Positions 8,910 to 17,599 of a stretch of 64,000 nt of DNA are shown piece after piece. Source of the stretch: Pantoea sp. At-9b. GTDB lineage: Bacteria; Pseudomonadota; Gammaproteobacteria; Enterobacterales; Enterobacteriaceae. The number at the start of each line of letters is the position of its first letter. The first letter of the stretch is position 1. The stretch spans positions 2,666,001 through 2,730,000 of the forward strand of contig NC_014837.1 in assembly GCF_000175935.2 (NCBI RefSeq). The letters are read 5' to 3'. Made by a program: the position numbers and the translations under genes. The notes under the pieces were generated by a model, which saw nothing but the letters and a program-made list of their open reading frames with translations, had not been told where the DNA came from and searched no databases.

Positions 8910-9769
8910 GCACGTTCTCCTTCCACCACGCGGCGGCGTAACCAGCCGGAGAGCGTATCCAGCAGCGACACCACCACAATGATCAGCAACAGCGTGATGC
9001 TGACCTGATCGTAACGATCCAGTTTGATATTGGTCATCAGCTCTTGGCCGATGCCCCCCGCGCCGACCAGACCAAGAATGGTCGAGGAGCGGAAGTTGAT
9101 CTCCAGACGCATAAAGCTGTAGGAGAGAAAGGTCGGTTTGACCTGCGGCCAGAAGGCAAAACGCATCCGCTGCAATTTGTTGGCACCGCAGGCAGCGAGG
9201 CCGCGTACCGGTTTGTCTGAGGCGCTTTCAATCGCTTCGTAAAACAATTTGGTCAGGCTGCCGATCGTGTGCAACGCCAGCGCGAGAAAGCCGGGTATTG
9301 CGCCGATGCCAAACGCCATGACAAACATCACCGCCCACGCCAGTTCCGGCATGGTGCGCAGAAAGGCGACAAAGGCACGGATAGCAACGCGTGCACTCTT
9401 CGGCGTCTGCGTATTATCGGCGGCGAAAAACGCCAGCACCGCAGCGATACCCACCCCCAACAGCGTAGAGGAAACCGCCAGTTGCAGCGTTTCCCAGATC
9501 AGCGGTAGCTGGATATGCAGGCGGTAGCCCCAGTAAGCGAGAGAACCTTCAGTTTTGACATCGGCAAACAGCAGCGGCAAATGCAGCACTGGCATGGTTT
9601 CGCCGATGTAGTCAAAGAAATGCGGCAGCGACTGCCAGACCGTCACCAGGTTGAATTCTGCGATATTGCCCGCAGCGAGATACAGCGCCACCAGCAGCAG
9701 CGACCACAGCAGCGTGTCACGCTTTTGCTGGCGTCGGATGCGTTGGTAGTAGTGTTCGAAGTCGGTCAA
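8906..9769 (-). CDS. phnE: phosphonate ABC permease PhnE, first copy
   Basis: The 287-aa integral membrane protein contains the PhnE/BPD_transp_1 signature (RSSTILGLVGAGGIGQEL) and the coupling segment RGLAACGANKLQRMRF. Helices are visible near residues 20-40, 80-110, 130-155 and 245-265. It follows phnD across a 199-bp gap filled with a triple-hairpin repeat, and overlaps the second phnE by 4 bp. Two permease genes in one locus are common outside E. coli, where a single phnE is present (and frameshifted in K-12). Both copies here are intact. Confidence 0.9.
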   Translation of the reverse strand: MTDFEHYYQRIRRQQKRDTLLWSLLLVALYLAAGNIAEFNLVTVWQSLPHFFDYIGETMPVLHLPLLFADVKTEGSLAYWGYRLHIQLPLIWETLQLAVSSTLLGVGIAAVLAFFAADNTQTPKSARVAIRAFVAFLRTMPELAWAVMFVMAFGIGAIPGFLALALHTIGSLTKLFYEAIESASDKPVRGLAACGANKLQRMRFAFWPQVKPTFLSYSFMRLEINFRSSTILGLVGAGGIGQELMTNIKLDRYDQVSITLLLIIVVVSLLDTLSGWLRRRVVEGERA

Positions 9770-9812
9770 AGGGGAAGGTCCTGTGGTTGTGTGGGGTGTG
9801 AGGTGCGGTCTG

Positions 9813-9954
9813 TGACCCTCACCCTAACCCTCTCCCGCAAGCGGGAGAGGGAACAGATCGAGTATATGGCACATCTCCCTTATGGGAGAGGGAACAGATC
9901 GAGCATATTGCACATCTCCCTCTCCCTTATGGGAGAGGGCCGGGGTGAGGGTCA
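9813..9954. repeat. triple-hairpin intergenic repeat, copy B
   Basis: This has the same build as copy A: three CTCTCCC/GGGAGAG stem-loops joined by two spacers containing GAACAGATCGAGTATATGG or GAACAGATCGAGCATATTG. Here the whole unit is bounded by a perfect outer inverted repeat, GTGACCCTCACC on the left and GGTGAGGGTCAC on the right, so it can fold as one large structure. It lies in the phn operon between phnD and the first phnE, a position where such hairpins can stabilise the upstream binding-protein message. Confidence 0.88.
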
Positions 9955-9968
9955 CAAACCGCAGAGGT

Positions 9969-10898
9969 CTACCCGCGACTACCCTTCATCAAATCACGTT
10001 TCATATCGATGATGTTCTGATAATCCGCTACAGTTGCTGCACCAATATGCTGCTCACCGCCCACTGCTTTAACAAAGCAGCTATGATCTTCTTTATCCAG
10101 TTTCTTGATGGTATCCACCACTTTCTGTTTAAAGTCAGCGGGCAGATTGTTGCTCACCAGGATCGGGCCATTCGGGATCAGCGGCGACTGCCAGATGATG
10201 CGAATCTGCTTCATCAGATCCGGGTGGTCCATACGAATCAGACGGCCAAAGGCACCCGAGGTGTAACCGCTGTTGTAATCACCCACCAGTGAGGTCCAGG
10301 TCACTGCGCCATCAAACTGGCCATTCAGCACGCCGAGAATGTCCTGCTCGTGACCACCAGAAAACGTCACGTTAGAGAAGGTGCCCTGGTATTTGTCATC
10401 GACCGTACCGCCGAACTCTTTCTTAAACGCCTGGTTTGGCATCAGGAAGCCCGAGGTGGAGTCCGGGTCAGCCATACCAAACGATTTGCCTTTCAGATCT
10501 TCCAGTTTTTTGTACGGGCTGTCGGCCTTCACAATGACCACTGAGTGGTAACCTTTCGAACCGTCTTTGTCATCCACCACAATACCGACGATATCCACGG
10601 CTTTCGGATTTTGCAGGTAGACCGAGGCATATGAAGCGGGTGACATGCTCAATACCAGGTCAATCTTGTTACCCAGCAGTCCCTGAATCACGCCTGAATA
10701 GTCAGACGAGTTACGCAGTTGCGTGTCGACATTCAGTTCTTTGTCGAAGAAGGTTTTCACGCACTGGTTGTCGCCAATCTGCTGGGTGGCGTTCTGACCG
10801 CCCAGAATCCCGAGGTTAAGCTGTTTTGGTGCATCCGCTGCGTTAACGCCAAAAGCCATCAGAGCGCCAGTCAGTAAAGCTAAAGAAGTCAGTTTCAT
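9969..10898 (-). CDS. phnD: phosphonate-binding periplasmic protein PhnD
   Basis: The 309-aa protein has a Sec signal peptide (about 20 residues, ending VNAADAP) and a type II periplasmic-binding fold. Recognisable PhnD landmarks are LNLGILGGQNAT at the mature N-terminus, SDYSGVIQGLLGNKIDL, a DPDSTSGFLMPNQ substrate-loop segment and SPLIPNGPILVSNNLP. It captures organophosphonates for the PhnC/PhnE importer. It sits 26 bp downstream of phnC, and its 3' end is followed closely by the triple-hairpin repeat. Confidence 0.93.
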   Translation of the reverse strand: MKLTSLALLTGALMAFGVNAADAPKQLNLGILGGQNATQQIGDNQCVKTFFDKELNVDTQLRNSSDYSGVIQGLLGNKIDLVLSMSPASYASVYLQNPKAVDIVGIVVDDKDGSKGYHSVVIVKADSPYKKLEDLKGKSFGMADPDSTSGFLMPNQAFKKEFGGTVDDKYQGTFSNVTFSGGHEQDILGVLNGQFDGAVTWTSLVGDYNSGYTSGAFGRLIRMDHPDLMKQIRIIWQSPLIPNGPILVSNNLPADFKQKVVDTIKKLDKEDHSCFVKAVGGEQHIGAATVADYQNIIDMKRDLMKGSRG

Positions 10899-10924
10899 TG
10901 GTGGTTATTCTCTTGCCGTGGGAG

Positions 10925-11743
10925 TTAGTGGAGCTGGTTAATTTCGTCGCCGTACAGCTCGTGCAGCAGGCCGTCGGTCAACTGCGAAGGATGTCCGTCA
11001 AACAGCACTTTGCCGCGCTGGATACCGATCACGCGGGTGCAGTAATTTTTCACCAGTTCAATCGAGTGCAGGTTCACCATTACGCTGATGCCCTGTTCGC
11101 TGACCTGGCGCAGCACGTCCATGATGCGTTTGGTGTTTTTCGGATCAAGTGAAGCCACCGGCTCATCGGCCAGCAGGATTTTCGGGTTCTGCATCAACGC
11201 ACGGCAGATCGCCACACGCTGCATCTGGCCACCAGACAGGTTCTCAGCACGTTGCAGTGCCTGCGGCAGCATGTTCATCCACTGCAACAGTTCGATAGCC
11301 TGAGCACGGTCGGTTTCGGAAAACACTTTGAAGAAGGATTTCAGCGTTGAGGTCTGGCTGAGGCGGCCAAGCAATACGTTGGTCAACACATCGAGACGCG
11401 GTACCAGGCAAAAGTCCTGGAAGATCATGCCGCATTCGCTGCGCCATTCACGCATCTGGCGGCTGTTGAGTTTCACCACATCGCGCTGCTCGGCGCTAAT
11501 AATCGCCCCTTCGGACGCACTGATGGTGCCGTTCAGCATATGTAACAATGTCGATTTGCCTGCGCCAGAGCGACCAATCACCGCTACCAGTTCCCCCGCA
11601 TGCAGATCGAAACTGACATTATCCAGCACGCGATTTTCGCCGTATGCCTTGCACAGTCCCTGCACCGACAGCACCTTATGGCCCTGCTGAATGTGCGGAA
11701 CATAAGGATTGTCGATCACGGTCTTCAGTAATGCCTGTGCCAT
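10925..11743 (-). CDS. phnC: phosphonate ABC importer ATPase PhnC
   Basis: The 272-aa ATPase has Walker [10 protein letters not shown], a NLSGGQMQR signature, Walker [13 protein letters not shown] and the H-loop VNLHS. It powers phosphonate import through the two PhnE subunits. A purine-rich site (GGAGCGGAAT) stands directly before the ATG. It is the first gene of the phnCDEE unit; a four-repeat Pho box ends about 56 bp upstream. In E. coli phnC heads the single phn operon, whereas here it is transcriptionally separated from the phnF-N block by a 660-bp repeat element. Confidence 0.93.
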   Translation of the reverse strand: MAQALLKTVIDNPYVPHIQQGHKVLSVQGLCKAYGENRVLDNVSFDLHAGELVAVIGRSGAGKSTLLHMLNGTISASEGAIISAEQRDVVKLNSRQMREWRSECGMIFQDFCLVPRLDVLTNVLLGRLSQTSTLKSFFKVFSETDRAQAIELLQWMNMLPQALQRAENLSGGQMQRVAICRALMQNPKILLADEPVASLDPKNTKRIMDVLRQVSEQGISVMVNLHSIELVKNYCTRVIGIQRGKVLFDGHPSQLTDGLLHELYGDEINQLH

Positions 11744-11798
11744 ATTCCGCTCCGTTTCATCTGAGGTGTGAATTGCCCGCTTATTACGGCCAAAGGCG

Positions 11799-11838
11799 AT
11801 GAAGACTTGATGACAGCTAAATGATCAAACGGTGACAG
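11799..11838 (-). promoter_or_regulatory. PhoB box upstream of phnC (four half-sites)
   Basis: Read on the minus strand, four 7-bp units occur at exact 11-bp steps: CTGTCAC, TGATCAT, CTGTCAT and TCTTCAT (plus-strand starts 11832, 11821, 11810 and 11799). The PhoB consensus is CTGTCAT with 4-bp AT-rich spacers; units one and three match at 6/7 and 7/7. The phnC ATG is 56 bp downstream. This predicts induction of the importer under phosphate limitation. Confidence 0.82.
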
Positions 11839-11860
11839 CGGTTTGGCGGCGAGGATGTTT

Positions 11861-12517
11861 CGGCAGCGGGTTGCACCGAGAAGGTTCCGCTCGCTGGTGC
11901 GGACTGACATCGAGAAGGTTCCGCCCGCCAGGCATTGGGGAGTTTCAGTTGTAACGTGCAGGCGGACGGGCAAAGGTCCGAGGGCGCGGACCTTTGCAAT
12001 CCGCGCCTTGCGGCGTCCTCGCGCAGCGCTTCGCGCTGTTCCCTCGCTTATCACTCAGGCCGCACGGACCGCGCGGATTCGCCATCCATGGCTCATTCCG
12101 CTCTCTCGCCGCATCCATGCGGCTCGTCCTGGCCTTCCCTCTGCGCTCGGCGCTGCGGATGCCGCCCACCCCACCGTCTGAAAGACCGCAGAAAAAAAAG
12201 CAAAAAGCGAAAAGAAACAAACAAAAAGATAACGGCAGCTACAGCGGCAGGTGGGGCGCCATCCGGACTCGCTGAGCGAATGAAGGCTGCCAGGATGAGC
12301 CGCATGGATGCGGCGAAAAGCGGCGTTGAGCAGGAGCGAATCGCCGCCGGTCCGTCGGCAGTTGTAGCGGCGCGATTTATCGCGCAAAAAACACCGCGAA
12401 GCGGCGAGGGAGGCTGGCGCGAGGCCCGGGATTGCAAAGGGTCCGGCCTGGCACCCTTTGCTCGGTCGCCGCACCGGCGAACTGAAACTACATCAGCTTA
12501 TGGCGAACGAAACCCGC
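11861..12517. repeat. large palindromic non-coding element, copy 1
   Basis: This roughly 650-bp element recurs at 27488-28200 and 46504-47192. The left arm (11941-12175) and right arm (12251-12489) are imperfect inverted repeats of one another around an A-rich centre; both arms carry GCCGCATCCATGCGGC or its complement. A 10-bp perfect stem (11971-11996) uses different bases from the other copies but still pairs. A REP motif (12364-12385) is embedded in the right arm. Open frames run through it because of its GC content, but they are not shared between copies, so I treat it as non-coding. It separates the end of phnN from the phnC promoter. Confidence 0.88.
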
Positions 12518-12526
12518 ACGATAGTA

Positions 12527-12558
12527 CAAAAACTACGCGCGATAAATCGCGCCGCTAC
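12527..12558 (-). terminator. REP hairpin acting as terminator after phnN
   Basis: On the minus strand GTAGCGG is followed by the stem-loop GCGCGATTTATCGCGC and, three bases later, a run of five T. The TAG in GTAGCGG is the phnN stop codon itself, so the REP sequence abuts the gene exactly. The GC-rich stem plus T-run resembles an intrinsic terminator ending the phnF-N unit. Confidence 0.6.
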
Positions 12559-13079
12559 AGCCACTCACGCAGCTGGGCGAGCGTCTCCACCAACGCCCCA
12601 TCGTTATTCAACGGGAAGCTGTGCGCAGGCAAGGGTTCGGCGGCGCGCGCCAGACGTCGGGCAATCTCCGCCTCGCTTTCCCGCCCCCGCTGACGCAAAC
12701 GCGTCGCCAGTATTTCCGGCGACACCTGCAACACCAGCGGCAGCAACTGGCTGCCGTAGCGCTGCTGCGCCACCGGCAGATGCAAACGCGAACCGTTCAC
12801 CAACACATTCAGCCCGCGATCCAGCCACTGATCGATCTCCGTCCCGAGGCCATACGACAGCCCGTGCGCCTGCCAGCTCAACGCGAACAACCCGAGCGCG
12901 TCACGCCGCCGGAATTCGGCCTCGCTCAGCGCCACATGGTTTTCACCGCCCGCATCCGCCGGGCGGGTAATATAGCGATGGGCGATCACCAGCCGATCTG
13001 GCGGCGCTTCGCGCAGTGCGTTGAGCAGGCTGTCTTTACCCGAGCCGGATGGCCCGGTCAGCCAGATCAGGCGCGCCAT
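12555..13079 (-). CDS. phnN: ribose 1,5-bisphosphate phosphokinase PhnN
   Basis: The 174-aa protein has a guanylate-kinase-like P-loop (GPSGSGKDS, residues 9-17) and the HRYITRPA and GENHVALSEAEF segments of PhnN. It converts ribose 1,5-bisphosphate to PRPP, the step that recycles the ribose released by the C-P lyase pathway into nucleotide metabolism. It overlaps the end of phnM by 1 bp and is the last gene of the minus-strand phnF-N unit. The phnO and phnP genes that follow in E. coli are absent; a terminator-like REP and then a large repeat element follow instead. Confidence 0.92.
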   Translation of the reverse strand: MARLIWLTGPSGSGKDSLLNALREAPPDRLVIAHRYITRPADAGGENHVALSEAEFRRRDALGLFALSWQAHGLSYGLGTEIDQWLDRGLNVLVNGSRLHLPVAQQRYGSQLLPLVLQVSPEILATRLRQRGRESEAEIARRLARAAEPLPAHSFPLNNDGALVETLAQLREWL

Positions 13080-14215
13080 CAGAACACCAACCTGCCCTGT
13101 GACCAGACATGCCGGATATGCGGATGGCCGTGATCGGTATGCGCCAGCACCAGATCGGCACGCAGTCCTTCAGCGATAATGCCGCGATCGCGTAAACCAA
13201 TCGCATGTGCCGGATTACGTGTCACCAACGCCATCGCCTGCGGCAGATCCAGCGTGTTGCGTTCATCTGCCACTAAACGGAACACCGCGTCCAGCAGGCT
13301 GGCCGGATAGTAATCGGAGGAAAGAATATCCAGCAAACCGGCGCTCGCCAGCTCCCAGGCTGCAACGTTGCCGGAGTGCGAACCGCCACGCACAATATTG
13401 GGCGCGCCCATCAGGACCTGCATCCCGCAGGCACGCGAGGCTGCCGCCGCTTCCAGCGTGGTGGGGAACTCGGCGATAGCGCTGCCGACCTCATGTGACT
13501 CGGCAACATGCGCGGCAGTCGCATCGTCATGGCTGGCAATCGGGATACCTCGCGCCCGGCACATGGCAGCAATCGCGTTACGGTTCGGTTGGGACCATTC
13601 GGCTGCCAGCGCCAGTTGCTCACGCTCAAACTCATCCATCTGCTGATCATTCAGCTGATACTTGCCCTGATAGTAATCACGGTACTTCTCCAGCGACGCG
13701 TACTGACGCTGCCCTGGCGAGTGATCCATCAGTGACACCAGCGACAATTCTGGCGTGGTGACCAACGCTTCAAACAACGACAGCGTGGTGTGGTAAGGCA
13801 GTTCACAGCGCAGATGCAGCTGGTGATCAACGCGGTTCAGCCCTTTGCGGTTGCTGTCGCGGATGGCATCGATCATTTTGTTGAGGTTATCGAGGCGATG
13901 CCCGCCGTCACGCACGTCGCCGACGCCAATCGCATCCAGCACCGTGGTGATGCCGCTGGCGACCATCAGCGCGTCATGGCTGCTCATCGCTGAATGGGCT
14001 GGCCAGTCCACTTTCGGACGCGGCGTAAAGAATTTATCGAGGTTGTCGGTGTGCAGTTCCACCAGCCCCGGCAACAAATATGCCTGCTCGCCATCCAACG
14101 CGCCGGGCTGCTGGCTGTTGCTGTCGCTAAAGCTGGCGATACGCCCATCTCGAATTTCGAGCGATCCCGACACCAGTTCATCTTCCAGTACCAGTCGGAC
14201 ATTATTCACGATCAT
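13079..14215 (-). CDS. phnM: alpha-D-ribose 1-methylphosphonate 5-triphosphate diphosphatase PhnM
   Basis: The 378-aa amidohydrolase-fold protein removes pyrophosphate from the nucleoside-derived triphosphate intermediate before C-P bond cleavage. Matching features are the N-terminal composite sheet ([21 protein letters not shown]), [21 protein letters not shown] with metal-binding His, [11 protein letters not shown], the [12 protein letters not shown] segment and [11 protein letters not shown]. The start overlaps the end of phnL by 4 bp. It is the usual length and shows no damage. Confidence 0.94.
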   Translation of the reverse strand: MIVNNVRLVLEDELVSGSLEIRDGRIASFSDSNSQQPGALDGEQAYLLPGLVELHTDNLDKFFTPRPKVDWPAHSAMSSHDALMVASGITTVLDAIGVGDVRDGGHRLDNLNKMIDAIRDSNRKGLNRVDHQLHLRCELPYHTTLSLFEALVTTPELSLVSLMDHSPGQRQYASLEKYRDYYQGKYQLNDQQMDEFEREQLALAAEWSQPNRNAIAAMCRARGIPIASHDDATAAHVAESHEVGSAIAEFPTTLEAAAASRACGMQVLMGAPNIVRGGSHSGNVAAWELASAGLLDILSSDYYPASLLDAVFRLVADERNTLDLPQAMALVTRNPAHAIGLRDRGIIAEGLRADLVLAHTDHGHPHIRHVWSQGRLVF

Positions 14216-14916
14216 GCTTCTACTCCTGTTTGTACCGGCTGCATGACGTGCAAGCGATCGGCCACCCGGCTGCGCACCGCTTCGTCATGAAAAATACCCA
14301 CGATGGCCGCGCCACGCGCCCGTGCCTGTTCAATCAGTTCCACCACGGCAGCACTGTTGGCGCTGTCCAGCGAGGCGGTCGGTTCATCCAGCAGCAGCAC
14401 CGGATAGTCGGCGATAAAGCCACGCGCGATATTGACGCGTTGTTGCTCCCCGCCAGAAAACGTGGAGGGTGCCAGCGACCACAACCGTTGCGGCACATGC
14501 AGACGTGTCAGCAACTCTTTGGCGCGCTTTTCGCAGAAGGCGCGTTCCACGCCGCGCTCCAGCAGTGGCTGCATCACGATTTCCAGCGTCGGTACCCGCG
14601 GGATGACGCGCAAAAACTGGCTGACCCAGCCGACGGTATCGCGGCGAATGGCAAGGATCTGGCGTGCCGGAGCCTGAGCCATATCGATCCACGCCCCCTC
14701 GTGTTGCAGCCAGATATGGCCGCTGTTGGCCTGATAGTTGCCGTACAGCGCCCGTAACAGCGTTGATTTTCCGCTACCGGAGCGGCCATGCAGCACCACA
14801 CACTCCCCGGCGTTAACCTCAAGGTTGGCATCATGCAACACCGGCAGCGCCACGCCGCTCTGGTTATGCAGCACAAAGGTCTTACACAGCTTCTCCACGC
14901 GCAGTTGCGTATTCAT
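14212..14916 (-). CDS. phnL: C-P lyase system ABC-like ATPase PhnL
   Basis: The roughly 234-aa protein has Walker [10 protein letters not shown], signature FSGGEQQR and Walker [12 protein letters not shown]. PhnL is an ABC-ATPase homologue in the phn operon that associates with the C-P lyase core rather than with a membrane transporter. I chose the ATG at 14916 ([10 protein letters not shown]) because GGAG stands 6 nt before it; a longer in-frame start at 14931 overlaps the phnK stop but lacks a site. The segment [21 protein letters not shown] matches E. coli PhnL closely as remembered. Confidence 0.93.
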   Translation of the reverse strand: MNTQLRVEKLCKTFVLHNQSGVALPVLHDANLEVNAGECVVLHGRSGSGKSTLLRALYGNYQANSGHIWLQHEGAWIDMAQAPARQILAIRRDTVGWVSQFLRVIPRVPTLEIVMQPLLERGVERAFCEKRAKELLTRLHVPQRLWSLAPSTFSGGEQQRVNIARGFIADYPVLLLDEPTASLDSANSAAVVELIEQARARGAAIVGIFHDEAVRSRVADRLHVMQPVQTGVEA

Positions 14917-14930
14917 GGTTAACTCCGCCA

Positions 14931-15692
14931 TTAATTGAGCACCGAAGAGACCAGCAGTTGGGTATAAGGATGGTGTGGATCGTCCAGCACCCGATCGGTG
15001 AGGCCACTTTCCACCACCCTGCCCTGTTTCATCACCAGCAGACGATGCGCCAGCAACCGCGCCACGCCGAGATCATGGGTCACGATCACCACCGCCAGAT
15101 TGAGTTCGCGTACCAGCGTGCGCAGCAGGTCAAGCAGACGTGCCTGCACCGACACATCCAGCCCGCCGGTCGGTTCATCCATAAACACCAGCGTCGGCTG
15201 CGTCACCAGGTTGCGCGCAATCTGCAAGCGCTGTTGCATCCCGCCGGAGAAGGTGGTCGGCAGGTCATCAATACGCCCAGCCGGGATCTCCACATCCTGC
15301 AACCAGCGCATCGCTTCAGCACGAATGTTGCCGTAGTGGCGCTGGCCGACCGCCATCAGCCGCTCGCCGATATTGCCCCCCGCCGTCACCTGCGGGCGCA
15401 GGCCATCAAGGGGATGTTGATGTACCACCCCCCATTCGGTGCGTAACAGACGGCGTCGCTCGCTCTCGCTTAACTGATACAGATCCTGATCGCGATAGAT
15501 AATGTTGCCCTGCTGCGGTGCCAGGCGGGCTGACAGGCTGCGCAGCAAGGTGGTTTTACCGGAACCGGATTCGCCCACAATCCCCAGCACTTCGCCGGGA
15601 TAGAGTTCAAAACTCACCTCTTCAAACCCCTTGCCGGGTGCATAGAGGTGGGTAAGGTTATTGACCGCAAGCAGCGGCTGTTCACTGTGCAT
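14931..15692 (-). CDS. phnK: C-P lyase system ABC-like ATPase PhnK
   Basis: The 253-aa protein (E. coli 252) has Walker [10 protein letters not shown], the phnK-specific [14 protein letters not shown] segment, signature FSGGMQQR and Walker [13 protein letters not shown]. In the E. coli enzyme PhnK docks on the PhnJ subunits of the core complex. A longer open frame exists, but the ATG at 15692 has AGGA upstream, gives the family length, and produces an 11-bp overlap with phnJ that implies translational coupling. Confidence 0.94.
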   Translation of the reverse strand: MHSEQPLLAVNNLTHLYAPGKGFEEVSFELYPGEVLGIVGESGSGKTTLLRSLSARLAPQQGNIIYRDQDLYQLSESERRRLLRTEWGVVHQHPLDGLRPQVTAGGNIGERLMAVGQRHYGNIRAEAMRWLQDVEIPAGRIDDLPTTFSGGMQQRLQIARNLVTQPTLVFMDEPTGGLDVSVQARLLDLLRTLVRELNLAVVIVTHDLGVARLLAHRLLVMKQGRVVESGLTDRVLDDPHHPYTQLLVSSVLN

Positions 15693-16530
15693 GCTGTTGT
15701 TCCTGCTGCTGGTGGCAAAAATCGGTATCGGAGCAGACGAACATGCGCGTACCGGCATCATCCATCACCACCTCATCAAGGTAGCTGTGGCGGGAACCGC
15801 ACAGCGCACAGGGTTGATCCCACTGTTGCACGCTGAACGGATGATCGTCGAAGTCGAGGCTTTCCACTTTGGTATACGGCGGCAGCGCATAGATGCGTTT
15901 CTCACGCCCGGCACCAAACAGTTGCAGTGCTGGCATCATATGCATCTTGGGGTTGTCGAATTTGGGGATCGGCGACGGGTCCATCACGTAGCGATCGTTG
16001 ACCTTCACCGGGTATGCGTAGGTGGTGGCGATATGGCCGTAGCGGGCGATATCCTCATACAGTTTGACCTGCATGATGCCGTACTCCTCCAACGCATGCA
16101 TGGTACGGGTCTCGGTTTCACGCGGTTCGATAAAGCGCAGTGGCTCGGGGATCGGCACCTGGAAAATCAGGATTTGATCTTCCTCCAGAGGCGTCTCCGG
16201 GATGCGGTGACGCGTCTGAATTAGGGTCGCATCATGGGTGCGCTCCGTGGTGGCCGCACCGCTGACCCGCTGGAAGAAGCGACGAATCGATACCGCGTTG
16301 GTGGTATCGTCGGCCCCCTGGTCAATCACCTTCAGCACATCCTGATCGCCAATGATGCTGGCGGTGATCTGAATGCCGCCCGTGCCCCAGCCGTAAGGCA
16401 TCGGCATTTCGCGCCCGGCAAAGGGCACCTGATAACCTGGGATCGCCACCGCTTTCAGGATGGCGCGGCGGATAGTGCGTTTGGTCTGCTCATCCAGATA
16501 GCCGCTGTTATAGCCGCTCAGTTCACTCAT
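15682..16530 (-). CDS. phnJ: alpha-D-ribose 1-methylphosphonate 5-phosphate C-P lyase PhnJ
   Basis: The 282-aa radical-SAM subunit cleaves the carbon-phosphorus bond. With the ATG at 16530 (AGGAG, 7-nt spacing) the cysteines fall at 241, 244, 266 and 272, the same numbers as in E. coli: CxxC plus the third Cys bind the 4Fe-4S cluster, and Cys272 is the thiyl-radical residue. Other diagnostic runs are MPMPYGWGTGGIQ, DDTTNAVSIR, IPEPLRFIEPRETETRTMH and MDPSPIPKFDNPK. It overlaps phnI at one end and phnK at the other, so the core genes are tightly coupled. Confidence 0.96.
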   Translation of the reverse strand: MSELSGYNSGYLDEQTKRTIRRAILKAVAIPGYQVPFAGREMPMPYGWGTGGIQITASIIGDQDVLKVIDQGADDTTNAVSIRRFFQRVSGAATTERTHDATLIQTRHRIPETPLEEDQILIFQVPIPEPLRFIEPRETETRTMHALEEYGIMQVKLYEDIARYGHIATTYAYPVKVNDRYVMDPSPIPKFDNPKMHMMPALQLFGAGREKRIYALPPYTKVESLDFDDHPFSVQQWDQPCALCGSRHSYLDEVVMDDAGTRMFVCSDTDFCHQQQEQQHAQ

Positions 16531-17599
16531 CATTCTGCTCCTGATACTGTTGGCGCAGCCGCTTGAGCAACTCCAGCTCCGCCTGAAAATCGACGTAGTG
16601 CGGCAACTTCAGGTGCGAAACAAAGCCTGCGGCTTCCACATTGTCGGCATGGGCCAGCACAAACTCTTCGTCCTGTGCCGGGCTGGTGATGCGCTCCTGG
16701 TACTCACGGGTTTGTAGCGCACGATCCACCAGCGCCATCGCCATCGCCTTGCGTTCGGCACGGCCAAACACCAGGCCGTAGCCACGGGTGAAGTGCGGTG
16801 CGCTGTCGCCCTGGGTGGTAAAGCCGTTGACCATCTCGCACTCGGTTAGCAGGATTTCCCCGATCTCAATCTCAAAGCCCAGTTCCTCCGGGCAGATGGA
16901 AACGCTGAGATAACCGGTGCGGATCTCACCGGCGAACGGGTGGTTACGGCCATAGCCACGCTGGGTAGAATAGCCAAGCGCCAGCAAGAAGCCTTCGTCA
17001 CCGCGTACCAGTTGTTGCAGGCGTGCCGCACGTGATGCCGGGAAGGTCGGTGGTTCACGGGTGATATCGCAGGGCTCGCTGCCATCATCCACTTCGTGCG
17101 CCGCCAGCCCTTCCGCCGTCATCATGCTGAACATGTGCGGGCAATGCTCAGGTAGCGCCTGATCATCACGCGGTGCCGTCGGGGTTTCACCATTTGCCAG
17201 CAGGGTAAAATCCAGCAGACGATGGCTATAGTCATAGGTCGGGCCAAGCACCTGGCCGCCTGGCAGATCTTTGTACACCGCGGAGATGCGGCGTTCGATA
17301 CGCATGGCGTCCGTAGCCAGCGCCAGACTGTCAGCCAGACGTGGCAGCGTGGTGCGATAGGCGCGGAGCAGGAAAATCGCTTCGACTAAATCGCCGCTGG
17401 CCTGTTTGATCGCCAGCGCCGCCAGCTGGGGATCATAGATGCCACCTTCGGTCATCACGCGGTCCACCGCCAGACCGAGCTGCGCGGCCAGCTGGTCACA
17501 ATGCAGTTCTGCCAGTGCGCGATCGCCACGTCGCAGGTCGGCCTGAAGTTCATGGGCGCTGGCAATCGCCTTTTCGCCCCCTTTCACCGCCACGTACAT
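16523..17599 (-). CDS. phnI: C-P lyase core subunit PhnI
   Basis: The 358-aa protein, with PhnG, PhnH and PhnL, attaches phosphonate to the ribose of ATP, displacing adenine. Conserved runs include MYVAVKGGEKAI at the N-terminus, DRVMTEGGIYD, GPTYDYSHRLLDFTLLANGE, STQRGYGRNHPFAGEIR and HADNVEAAGFVSHLKLPHYVDFQAELELLKRL. The ATG at 17599 shares its A with the phnH stop (TGATG) and has GGAGG 7 nt upstream, so I prefer it to the slightly longer reading. Full length. Confidence 0.95.
   Translation of the reverse strand: MYVAVKGGEKAIASAHELQADLRRGDRALAELHCDQLAAQLGLAVDRVMTEGGIYDPQLAALAIKQASGDLVEAIFLLRAYRTTLPRLADSLALATDAMRIERRISAVYKDLPGGQVLGPTYDYSHRLLDFTLLANGETPTAPRDDQALPEHCPHMFSMMTAEGLAAHEVDDGSEPCDITREPPTFPASRAARLQQLVRGDEGFLLALGYSTQRGYGRNHPFAGEIRTGYLSVSICPEELGFEIEIGEILLTECEMVNGFTTQGDSAPHFTRGYGLVFGRAERKAMAMALVDRALQTREYQERITSPAQDEEFVLAHADNVEAAGFVSHLKLPHYVDFQAELELLKRLRQQYQEQNDE

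Noticed and set aside
11935..12693. Open frame of 252 codons running through large element copy 1 and into phnN antisense
   Set aside because: The frame is not kept in the other two copies, its product is low-complexity Arg/Ala/Ser-rich, and the DNA is explained better by the palindromic element.
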